Source: Adiantum capillus-veneris
Taxonomy: Eukaryota; Streptophyta; Polypodiopsida; Polypodiales; Pteridaceae
Assembly: GCA_014529385.2 (NCBI GenBank)
Contig: CM043950.1
Location: 71,278,435-71,342,434, forward strand
Reading direction: 5' to 3'
Length of the DNA: 64,000 nt
Part shown: positions 53,471-63,060 of the stretch, piece after piece
How the letters are laid out: each line of letters starts with the position of its first letter
Position numbering within the stretch: position 1 is the stretch's first letter
Position numbers and translations under genes: made by a program
The notes under the pieces: generated by a model
Told to the model about the DNA's origin: nothing
The model's input: only the letters and a program-made list of their open reading frames with translations
The model's database searches: none

Positions 53471-56053
53471 TGATAGCTGTTTTTCGGCTTTTCATAATTG
53501 CCATAGTAAGCTACCTCACCCTATGAAATCACTCAAACATTTTGGTTATCCCTACCATTTCACTGTACATAGGCGTGTGTGAGTTAGGGGACTTTTCCCA
53601 TATCTTCTTAAAAACCCTTAATTAGCTAGTCACTGGGCTAGTTGAGCCAAAAAAATATAAGTATATTATGGACCATTTGTGTGTAAATATTTCATTGTAT
53701 ATAAGAACTAAATAAAATGATTTTTCATAATTATTTTAGTATTTATTTAAATATTTCTACCTATGGTATGTTATTTATGCTATGTACATTGACTCACCAT
53801 TACCATATTTTTTCTTACCATTTTGCATACTCTTTATTCCATATAAAAATAATTTCATGCAAGCTTCTCTTATTTTTGGGTAACTCCATCTCAACAAAAA
53901 TCCAAAAAAACTAGTTTTATTTATGTGTATATTTTTTCACTATTGTGATTTTTCCTTCCTACATCTATTCTCTTTTACTCTCATAAATTAGAACACCAAA
54001 AATATTCATCTTTTTATGGTAGACTTATAATTAGAGAGATTTATTTTGCCCCCTTTATATTTCTTCCACCTATATTATTTATATTTGACATGTACATATT
54101 TTTTTAGACCCCTCAATATTTGATTTTCTTGGTTGTACTATTTACTTATATCATGATCTCAACAATATCTTCAATTATAGACCTACCAAATAAGGTCAAG
54201 GGTATGTGGCATGCATGCATGCACCATGGGGAGCTCACTCTTGGAGGTATTCAAACAAATCATCCAAAGAAGGACCTCACAAGGACCTTGTGCAGTGGAA
54301 AAAACAGTCGGTTTTGCTGAATTTTTAAAGATCACATGCTCCCCGAATATGAAAAGGTGATACAAACAAAAGTTGTATCTCGTGAGCTGAACTCTCACCT
54401 CAAATGTTTTCATATTTTTTTGAGCTACGAGCTGTGAGCTATGATTTTATTGGTGGACCCCAGTTTGCCCATGCTATGCAGCCACACTCCCTCTTCCACT
54501 TTATCATTTTCCTCTTTCACACACGCTCCTCCCTCTCCTTCCCACTCCCAAACCTACAACTCCCATGTCCTAATTCATCCTCTTCACCATTGCCACATCT
54601 CTCACACCTCCATAGCCTTCATCCTCCATTTCTACACCCTATGTGTCCCTCTTTCTCTCTACATATATGTCCATATTACCATACTCTCTTCAACTTTGTA
54701 AAGAACTTCAAAAAATCAGTAAGAATCCAAGGATAACCTCTGCAAATGAAGGCTTTTATCATGAATTTTCCAAGGTTTGAAATAACATAGCTTCATCGAC
54801 ACGCGCTGCTTCGCCATGCTGACTACTTCTTCTTCCTCTGCTGTAAAGAGGTGAATGTCAACTTCTCCAAAGCTTCAACCTCTCTTTACAAGCTCATCCC
54901 TTCTCTAACTTTTCTCATCATATATCTCACCATTTGGTGAATGATTTTGTAAATATTTTTTAGTGATAATTACTAACTACTAACCACTAACCTTATTGTA
55001 AAATGCACCCCCTCTACTAGAGTAGGCACTCCCAAATTATTCACTCAATCCTCTCTCCTTTCATCCTTAATAATTCTCTTCCCTTGAGCCCACATCCATG
55101 TGACTCAAAGGACAAGAGAGACCCACCCTGATTAAAACTAAATAAAAATATACATAATCTTTTATTCCTTCAAATAAACTTGATTAAGCCTAATCCAAAT
55201 CGGGGCTTCTAAAACCTATAAATGGAGCCCTTCTCTCCCTTGTAAATTATCCCATGATCACACTACACCACACCATTTTCAACACATAACACACCACTCT
55301 TCAAGCCTAGTTGTGTAGAGTGTGTGCATTGTGAGTGCTCTATTCCATCACTACACATAGGTGCATGGAGAAGCTTGAAGTTAGTTATGCCATCTAGAGG
55401 AGTGGAGTGATACTATACTCTGCAATCACACTTGTAGCCTACTCTTGTCCATTAATAAGATTCATAGTTTTGGGTGCAATTGTATCTTGCAACTACGACT
55501 CTTCTCTCCAAATTGACTTGATAAGTTGGCTAATCAGGTGGTTGAAGGTATATTTTCCTTGAAGTTTGTTGTGCCATTTCGTGCTTGTTGGTTTGAGGGC
55601 TTGTTGAATTGTTTGCCTAAGGTCAATTGTAAGAGGGTGCTCGATGAGAGGGCTCCCGTGACCCTAAGACAATTTGTGTATTGGCAACAAGGTCAAGTTT
55701 TGTGTTGTCTCTCTATTTCTGATCGAGCTTTGTGTGCATCTAGTCTTTAAGTCTAAGACTGAGTTGCTCAAGTTGATTTGTGCTCTTTACCTCTCTCTGG
55801 CGTGGTGAATGTTTGTGTTTGGTGTGTGTGGCTATCTTGCATTCCCCTCTCATTGTGCGTTTGAGTACAAGAAGATATCACTTGCGTCATAGTTCGCATC
55901 TATAACTAGGTGGTGCCCCTTTTCTTGTTTGGTTTCTGGCTGTGGGTTTTTGTTGTCTCTGATTGTGCTTGCCCCTGCCCCAATTGAGCAGCACGGGAGC
56001 CTCGAAGGGTGTTTAGAGGCCGCTCTTCTTGTTGCCCGCCCCGAAGCGCCTCA
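53471..56053 (+). repeat. Gypsy-B 3' LTR
   Basis: 2583 bp, matching the 5' LTR with few base changes apart from the solo LTR missing here. It ends GCGCCTCA and is followed by the target duplication ATAT. Confidence 0.95.
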
Positions 56054-57311
56054 ATATGATGCATGTACAACCGACCTTGAAAATTCCATCTTACAGAGCA
56101 CAAAGGCCATTTCATACAGCCATGGAAAACACATTGGGAAGGGTCCATCAATACAAAACCTTGCGGAACGCCATGAAAAACATCCCAGCCAAGCGATAAG
56201 AGCAGTGATGAGGCTACTGAGAGCACGCCAATGTATAAACAACCAACTCCATTGACAGGGTATAAGGAGACACCAAGGCAAAAATGCAAGCCAAATGAGG
56301 TTATCAATGTGGAAGATGATGCATCGCATAGGCTTGAGTACAACTCGGTCAACAAAGATCGCAAGAAGTGTGGAAGACCACGTAAGATCAACTTTGCAGA
56401 AGAAGGGATATCACAAACCCCAAAACGAAGTATAGGTTCTGGTGGACAGTATGTAGTTGAGCGCAAGGTCAATGAGGCAATGTGGGCCATACACCGAACT
56501 CCACAAGGTAGTAGAGTCACATGTAGCGGCACACCAAGAGGAGGACGAAGGTGTGGATGTAGTATTGCAGGTTCTAGCCTTGGTATACCGGCCCCATCTT
56601 TTGAAGCATATCGAAAGCATCCAAACATCAATGATTTTGGTTTTTTCCGGATCATGTCTTGCATTGCCATATAGTAGACTAGAACATTGAGCTGCAGCCT
56701 CAGCATCCACCACACACTTGGCCAGTGCATGCGGGCACCAACCTATCGAAAGATGAGGTGCAAATATTGCATGAAGGGGGGTATCAAGGTTGAGCTCAGC
56801 AAAGAAGGAATATCTAATGTAACATTGGTTGTTCCCCTGCACAAAATATGACCAACTCTCCTTTCAAGTCAAAAGATACATCCACTCCTGAAGGCAGTGC
56901 AAGAGCCATAGTGCGAGATGGTGTGCGTGTACGTAGCAGACTTCCATTTTCAAGGATGCTGCTCGCAAGATCATTTTAGCACTAGCCCTGAAAACGAAGG
57001 TTGTAGAAGAGATATGTGCGGCAAATGGTGTTAATGAGGTCTTCAAAGTAGAGACCAAGAGTGAAGATGGTCATGTCAGGATATACAAAGTTTGTATTTG
57101 CAACCAAGCATCTTTCACATGTCCAGAATTCATGAAACGGGTGTCAAAGAAAAAACTATATCTTGCATGTAAACATTTGTATTTTATTTATCTTTGTGTG
57201 CTAGGGCGAAGCCAATATGAGAACATGTTTATCCATCAACCAATTCTGGCAGATGCTGATATCTTCAGGGTACTGAGCCGAAGCCGGACCTATCTAGGCA
57301 TGGATGCATAG
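56054..57311 (+). pseudogene. MULE-SWIM transposase of MULE-2, 3' part
   Basis: Directly after Gypsy-B the frame resumes with DACTTDLENSILQSTKAIS, matching EAACAYMEMAVLQSVRYNA of the MULE-1 copy. After a frame change near 56245 follows a linker with KCGRPRKINF, an AT-hook-like GRPRK core, and a region with several breaks. The SWIM finger lies at about 57108-57180: FTCPEFMKRVSKKK and ACKHLYYVYL. The first cysteine of the C-x-C pair is Phe here (CTC in the MULE-1 copy). It ends at TAG 57309-57311, after FIHQPILADADIFRVL. Confidence 0.75.
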
Positions 57312-57491
57312 CATTTGTCGTTCCTCACTTTTTTGTATTTTATTTATCTACGTGTGCTAGGGTTAAGCCAAAATGAGAACAAGTTTATCCATCAACCAAT
57401 TCTGGTAGATGCTGATATCTTCAGGCCACTAAGCCGAAGCCGGCCCTATCCAGGCATGGATGCATAGCATTTGTCATTTATCACTTTTTGT
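57180..57491 (+). repeat. 156-bp tandem duplication at the end of the SWIM gene
   Basis: The segment from TTTATCTTTGTGTGCTAGGG to GCATAGCATTTGTCGTT is repeated with about a dozen changes at about 57336-57491. The second copy duplicates the last codons of the transposase (NKFIHQPILVDADIF) after its stop. Confidence 0.85.
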
Positions 57492-57635
57492 TTGTATGCT
57501 TCACAAAATGGACAACTCTACCATTTTCTAATTTTATCTTATGATGGCCACATTTTGGTACATTGATTTGCAGTTTTTTTCAAATTTGGAAAATGGTTGT
57601 TTATTTTTCAAATCATGAATAAAGTAACATAATAT

Positions 57636-58061
57636 TTGCACAATGGCTATAAATTACCATTGCTTGAATCTATTTTTGTGAAGCGTCCAGTAGCTTCTGT
57701 TGCACACCTCTTACTTTTCACGATGTCTGACAATCTTGAGAATAAAATCAAGTATGCGTGGGATGCCATGGAATCCATTCCCAACAGAGAGGCGTTGTAT
57801 GGAGGCGACTGGTTTAGGGAGGCTCTAAAGGCAACAGTCAATGTGTATCACCTCTATCATTGCCGCACAGAACTCAATATGCGGAACTTACTCAGCTTGG
57901 TCGAGAAGGGACAATTTGCTTCCTCTTGCTGGAAGAAGATTGGGATCATCACAGAGGAGGATGAGGAGGAAATTACACAGCAGCTAGGGAACGTGGTGAA
58001 TCTTCTTTTTCCACTCGAAGGCAACACACCTACTCCTAAAATGGGGCCTTCCAGAAGATGA
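57636..58061 (+). CDS. Unrecognised 141-codon ORF near the right end of MULE-2
   Basis: The frame is open from 57636; the first ATG in frame is at 57723 (MSDNLENKIKYAWDAME), giving about 112 residues. Upstream wording (LPLLESIFVKRPVASVAHLL) looks coding too and might be joined by splicing to the transposase gene. The protein is acidic and probably helical (WFREALKATVNVYHLYHC, EEDEEEITQQL). I recognise no family. It is either a third gene of MULE-2 or a last exon of the transposase gene. Nothing clearly similar was seen in MULE-1. Confidence 0.45.
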   Translation: MHNGYKLPLLESIFVKRPVASVAHLLLFTMSDNLENKIKYAWDAMESIPNREALYGGDWFREALKATVNVYHLYHCRTELNMRNLLSLVEKGQFASSCWKKIGIITEEDEEEITQQLGNVVNLLFPLEGNTPTPKMGPSRR

Positions 58062-58205
58062 ACGCTCCTTGCCTCTGTAATGCAAGTGCAATAAAATGTA
58101 ACTTTCTATTATTAATGGATGTTATTGTTTTAAGTACCCTTGTCTCTGTTGTTTTTGAAACAATTTGTTTAGATTGCATATCTTTGTCTATGTCTCAACA
58201 TCCCT

Positions 58206-58210
<5 letters not shown>

Positions 58211-58262
<52 letters not shown>
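58211..58262. repeat. (CT)26 microsatellite inside the right end of MULE-2
   Basis: A pure CT run followed at once by AAGAGAGAGAGA, which can fold back on it. It sits about 55 bp inside the right terminal inverted repeat, mirroring the tract at 23951-23994. Confidence 0.95.
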
Positions 58263-58263
<1 letters not shown>

Positions 58264-58315
58264 AGAGAGAGAGATATGAAAAAGGCAAAAGGGTCGACAA
58301 GGAGGAAGAGAGAAT

Positions 58316-58386
58316 CTTTTTAGGAATCTACTCACCTGATTCCTAAAAAGCGCTCACCAAAAATTTATCGCCTAGAAATATCCCAC
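58316..58386 (-). repeat. MULE-2 right terminal inverted repeat
   Basis: Read inward on minus it starts GTGGGATATTTCTAGGCGA and reaches GCGCTTTTTAGGAATCAGG. Distances from the end to GCGCTTTTTA are 33 bp here and 32 bp at the left end. It directly abuts the target duplication at 58387. Confidence 0.75.
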
Positions 58387-58396
58387 TCCTTGAAGG
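58387..58396. repeat. Right target-site duplication of MULE-2 (TCCTTGAAGG)
   Basis: Identical to 23855-23864. Read as codons it continues the Gypsy-C gag frame (LEG). Confidence 0.8.
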
Positions 58397-59150
58397 AGTC
58401 TCAGACACTTTTTCAGATTCAACATCTGAAGTGTCTTCCTATTCGATTCACTCAAAAATCAGAACGACAATGCGCTATAAGCATATACTCTCTTTTTATA
58501 AGGCTAATCACCATGGAGCTCAGGTTTACCTGGATCCTAATGAAGAGTATGCCATTCGCATTGATGACCATGGTATTGAGTTCAAAGAAGAGATTAGGGA
58601 AAACAAACAAGGAAAAAGGTACATGGATGGAAACGGAACTCGGTATTTACAAGTCAAAGACTAGACGTGATAGACGAATGGGGGTTAGAAGTAGATACGA
58701 TAATTCCAGATATGGAAGCAAAAGAAGGACCACCAACGTTAGAATTCGAGGGATATCATCAAGTTGATTTGAAGCCTTTGAAACGGCTTAGTACGGATAA
58801 TCGTAGGATCAGAGTCTATTGCTAGGAGGATAGAAATGTAAAAGATCTTATGTGGACTTTGCATGCCAAATCAAGACAACTAACGGCCATGAAGATCATC
58901 TATATATTCAAGATCAAGGATAAGGGATCCGCAAACGTACGAACCTACCTGTTTAGGGATTGTTATAACAACAACTTTGTTATGATGATTCCTCATGAGG
59001 TAGAACAAATCAAATACCAAGGGTATTCCATAAGGGATTGGATATTGGGCCAAGGTCCAGAAACTATTCCAAGAGATGAACACCGTGAGAGATCTTCTAA
59101 GAGTAATGTTAAGAAACCAAAAACCACAAAGAAAATCGGGTGACACTAAG
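58387..59150 (+). pseudogene. Gypsy-C gag N-terminal region, broken
   Basis: From the target duplication the frame continues LEGVSDTFSDSTSEVSSYS and is open to a TAG at 58662-58664 (MRYKHILSFYKANHHGAQ, then YLDPNEEYAIRIDDHGIEF). A further piece at 58850-59143 contains YLFRDCYNNNFVMMIPHEV. No zinc motif; these parts precede the capsid-like core. Confidence 0.5.
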
Positions 59151-59199
59151 GCCAATCCAGGACTACATGAGTCACTATTTGCAACACACTGGTTTGAAG

Positions 59200-60540
59200 G
59201 ACTCGGAATAGGACCAACTACCAGGAGTTGAACCAAATAGATGTGTTAGACAAGATGATTCTCAAAAATGGGTCAAAAAATACAGTGGATCAGGGGATCC
59301 CTACGACCACTTAGCAAGCTTTAAACAAGTGCTAAGAGTAAAACGCATATTTGATTTTCATACTCAATTCAAGGGGTTTGGAATGACATAAGAAGGAAAA
59401 GCATTAACATGGTTCCAACACATTCCATCGAGGTCAATCATGGACTTAAACACATTATCTCAAGGATTTGTAGCTGCTTGTTCCAAAACAGGGATCAAAC
59501 ACAATATGATAGCTCAAATTTACAGCTTTAAAGAGAAACATGGTGAGTCTGTTAGGGATTGTGAAACTCGAATGAAACAATACATTGCAAGATGCCCAGG
59601 GCTAGAGATACCTATAGAAGAACGACTAGTATCATTGTTTCTAGAGGGAATGCTAAATAAAGAACTTAATGCTATATTGTATAGCAAGAAGCATACAACC
59701 CTAGAAGAGTGTGTGTCAGATGCTATTGACTTAGGAGACAATTGTGATATTTTTAATGAAGAAGATATCCCTAAGGATAACCAAAGTGAGAAAACAATAT
59801 CCACCAAACCAACACAAGTGGGAATAGCTGATGCAACACCACTGTCAGCCATAGAAGACATGCTCAAAAGAATGAATGACATGATGAATAACATGCAAAA
59901 AACACCTATGAGAGGATCAGGACAAGGGATACCTCAACAGGGACAACCAATTAGACCACAGAAATGGTGTGCAATCAAGGGTAAATGGACCAACCATGAG
60001 ACCAATGAGTGCTATTTCCTACCAAAATATGATGGGAATGTTTAGTACGTGCCCATGAGGCCACAAGGACAACTCATGTACAGATACCAGCCTAACATGG
60101 CACCAACTCAAAGACCACCGATGGGTATGGAAAGAACTCAATCTGTGTTGGGTCAACAATCTCCGTATCCAGGACATAATGCAGTGCTGCCTGTAAAGTA
60201 CATGTACACAGAGGGAGTCATAGACGAACAAGCAATAGTTCCTGTTACACCCTATGTTGAGCCTAGTCCATCTACAATAATGGTAGTGGGAGATTGGTAT
60301 AATTCACATCCACCACCACCAATGGAAGAGCCTATGACTTACACTCCAATAGAGCTTGCACCAATGTATTATGTGGCTAATCAAGGTGCTAGACCTCCTA
60401 CGGTAAGACCCATGGTTAAGCCAAGAAGAGGAAACTTCACAACTGTGGTGCAGATGCTCATTGAAAAAATGAATGTCCAGAGCGTGACAAGAACCTCAAA
60501 CCAGTTGAATCTTATTGCATACAATGTTACAAAAAGGTAG
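59200..60540 (+). pseudogene. Gypsy-C gag core and zinc region
   Basis: The capsid-type core reads KYSGSGDPYDHLASFKQ, ALTWFQHIPSRSIMDLNTL and LVSLFLEGMLNKEL (59265-59690); one stop lies near 59390. WCAIKGKWTNHETNECYFL (near 59970) resembles the C/H knuckle of plant Athila/Tat gag, and CIQCYKKVGNFPEDC (near 60525) is a C-x2-C-x4-N-x4-C knuckle with His replaced by Asn. TAG at 60043-60045 and a shift near 60500 break the gene. Confidence 0.75.
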
Positions 60541-61601
60541 GAAACTTCCCGGAAGATTGTCCTAAAAATCCTTTAAACAAGGGTAAAGCAATAGTAAACG
60601 TAGTCCAAGTGATACATTGTAGCTCATATGCGAGTGAACCAATTGTTCCAATCAAGGTAATCACTAGAGCCTAGGCTAAGAAAAAGAAACATAACTCCTT
60701 TGATGATTCAAAGAATACAAAATTTGCCTCTCAAAAGACCAAAAGAAGCAGAAGCAAAGGATATGAGATGGGAAGGTAGAAACAAAAGGCTGAAATCGAG
60801 GAGAAAGCAAAGAAGCTATTCCAGGAAAAGGTGAAAGAAACTAGAAGAAAAATCAAGGAAACAACTGTGAAATTTGGAGGATCAATTTTGGTTGATAAAA
60901 TTTTTGAGCCTATTAATGCAGCCTTGGAAGGCTACCAAGCGGGACTTAAAGCAGGCCAAAACATGGAAAACAAATGGAAAAACTATCCTTCTCTAAACAT
61001 GGAAGCAACTAAGCTCGAAGCTTATCAAAATTTGGTAAGAATCACACAAGAAATGCTGGAAAAACAAAAACCCAAGCTTGAAAGTATGGCAAAACCTGAG
61101 GAGCTTGTGGTAAGAGACACTATAGAAAAATTTGACGTGGTGGTAGAACCCCACCTTGAAACAAAAGAGCCAGAACTTATAGTGCCGGATAGCAAAGATG
61201 CCTTAGAAGGAATTCCATTTGTACAGGAAGACTGGTCAGGACATTTATGGGAAAAAGTTAGAGAGATTAATGATGGGAGCCTAACTCTAAAGCCAGCTCC
61301 TATAGAGGAAGTTTGGTTAGACAATCTACCTCCTGATATGGACATGGATGTACAATCCTTGTATAGGGATTGCGGATTTGAAGCTTTAGAAATTTCAAAA
61401 CCATTGACCTTGAAAACATTACCCTCTTACTTGGGAGATAATGAAGATGAATCCATAGTGTGCAAGACCACTCAATTAAAAAGAGTTGAACAGACTCTAG
61501 AAGTAGACAACATTCATTCGATCATGTCTACACCCATCCAATGCACTCTTACTTTGGGAGAACTATTACAACTTAGACCATATTTATGGAATAATCTATA
61601 G
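60541..61601 (+). pseudogene. Gypsy-C gag-pol linker, Lys/Glu-rich
   Basis: An open frame at 60831-61601 gives 256 residues without a domain I recognise: a charged helical start (VKETRRKIKETTVKFGGSI), then acidic wording (SLYRDCGFEALEISKP). It lies between gag and protease in the order expected of this lineage. Confidence 0.5.
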
Positions 61602-63060
61602 AAAACCCTAGAGAAGGTGGGGATAACAGGGCTAATTTAAAAAAAATGGGAAAATTGAAAAACGAAATGGATAACGAAGAGATTTGATGTGTTCCAATGA
61701 ACAAAGTGGGAGAATATTGCGAAGGGGAGGAAGGAAACACCACCCTTCCAGTGAAATATAATGACATTGAAACCATGGCAATACTGGATAGTGGGGCAGG
61801 CATAGCCATAGGTACGAAAGCAGTATGGGAATCCTGGGGACAACCAACCATTAGAAAAACTTGAATGAAATTGAAATTGGCTAACGGACAAATTGAAAGA
61901 CCCTTACAACTGCTTAAAAAAGTGATAGTTAATTCCTATGGGATTGAATATCAACACACTTTTGCCATAGTAGACTTTGGGAAAAAACTCAATTACAAAA
62001 TCATATTGGGAATACCATTAATGTGACAGGTACAGCTTATCCAAGATTGGAGAAACAAATATCTGTACTTGAAGCAAGTGGGATTTATAACAAGGGTTAA
62101 TCTAAAAGATCATACTTATAGTGATGTCATGAAAATGCCCATACAAGAGTTTGATTCAGTCTCTATGGCTGAAACTAAGCTTCCATCGTGGTTGAACAAA
62201 GACACTCCTATTTGGATGTGCTGAGCTTCAGAAAATGGGAGCTTAAAACAAGAAGAATGTATTTTAGAAAGGGATTGCACAAAAGAAGCCTATGTACCTA
62301 AACCCTTTCCAGAGCATTTGTTTGAGCCATTTGAGTGGACTCAAATTTTAGCAACAATGGATGTATGCGTGAATACCTGTATGCCTACTCAATTTTGCAA
62401 TGAGGACGGCTATGACATAATTTTCATCCAAATGATTTCAACCATCTACATTGAAGATGAAATTTAGGAACCCAAGGTCTTAATGAAATCTCAATAAGTC
62501 TTTTCTGACCTCTACTACGATGCAACATATGAGTTAGAAGAACACTGAGCTACTTCAGAAGATTCGGGGTCAGAAGAAGAACATGTGGGAGCTAAGATAC
62601 TCATGAAAGGAGAGGAGAAATTTTTTTTTGAATTTACTAACCAGAAAACAAGAAGACAAAAATGGTATAGACAAAAAAGGGACACCAAAAACATGAAAGC
62701 TAGACCTATGCCATCAGTCTCCAGTGGAACATAGTTCCTAATGTAGATAAATGCACAAGATCGTGTCAAGGACAAAATCACTACAGATATCCTTCAAATG
62801 TAAATCCATGTCAAAAACATTGAGAAAAACAAGGAATGATACTCAAACAAGGCCAAAAAAATAGGAAAAGGAGTCAACCATGAAACGAGTTGAGCGGAAA
62901 AAGAAGTATCAAGAGTTGCAAAAAGCTCTAAAAGAGATATATACAACCGAAATGGAAACCACAAAAGAGGATGGTAAGGACGTAATGAGTGTTCCATCCC
63001 ATTACAAAAAATATACTCTCCAAGATAAAAAAATCATTGTCAAACAACCTGTTAGAGAAC
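61602..63060 (+). pseudogene. Gypsy-C protease and linker, many stops
   Basis: ETMAILDSGAGIAIGTKAVW (near 61780) is a standard D-S-G aspartic protease site, the only canonical one in the window, and KIILGIPLM (near 62000) its partner motif. At least eight stops follow before reverse transcriptase. The remaining text is acidic and lysine-rich linker. Confidence 0.75.

Larger units (their letters stand above)
41888..56053 (+). mobile_element. Gypsy-B: Tat-like Ty3/gypsy retrotransposon inserted in the MULE-SWIM gene
   Basis: LTRs start TGATAGC and end CCTCA; the 5' LTR is 3606 bp because it holds a solo LTR, and the 3' LTR is 2583 bp. The 4-bp duplication ATAT (41884-41887 and 56054-56057) flanks it. 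Internal order: two small ORFs, gag, protease, reverse transcriptase (partly replaced by a copia fragment), RNase H, a second RNase H, integrase. The dual RNase H is typical of the plant Tat lineage. Removing it rejoins the host transposase frame exactly. Confidence 0.95.
23865..58386. mobile_element. MULE-2: Mutator-like DNA transposon carrying a ParB-methyltransferase-like gene
   Basis: Flanked by a 10-bp duplication and by related inverted ends of about 70 bp, MULE-2 carries two main divergent genes: the ParB-methyltransferase-like gene (minus, 38494 to 24188) and the MULE-SWIM transposase (plus, 40140 to 57311), plus a small open frame near the right end. Two gypsy elements account for about 24.3 kb, leaving an original element of about 10.2 kb. 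A CT microsatellite lies just inside each terminal repeat. Classic MuDR also has two genes, but its second gene (mudrB) is unrelated to methyltransferases as far as I know. Both genes now carry stops, so the copy is not autonomous. Confidence 0.75.

Noticed and set aside
55906-56842. Minus-strand frames of 143-274 codons over the 3' part of the SWIM gene
   Set aside because: They are antisense shadows; plus-strand text matches the transposase copy at 1173-3685 and the SWIM pattern.
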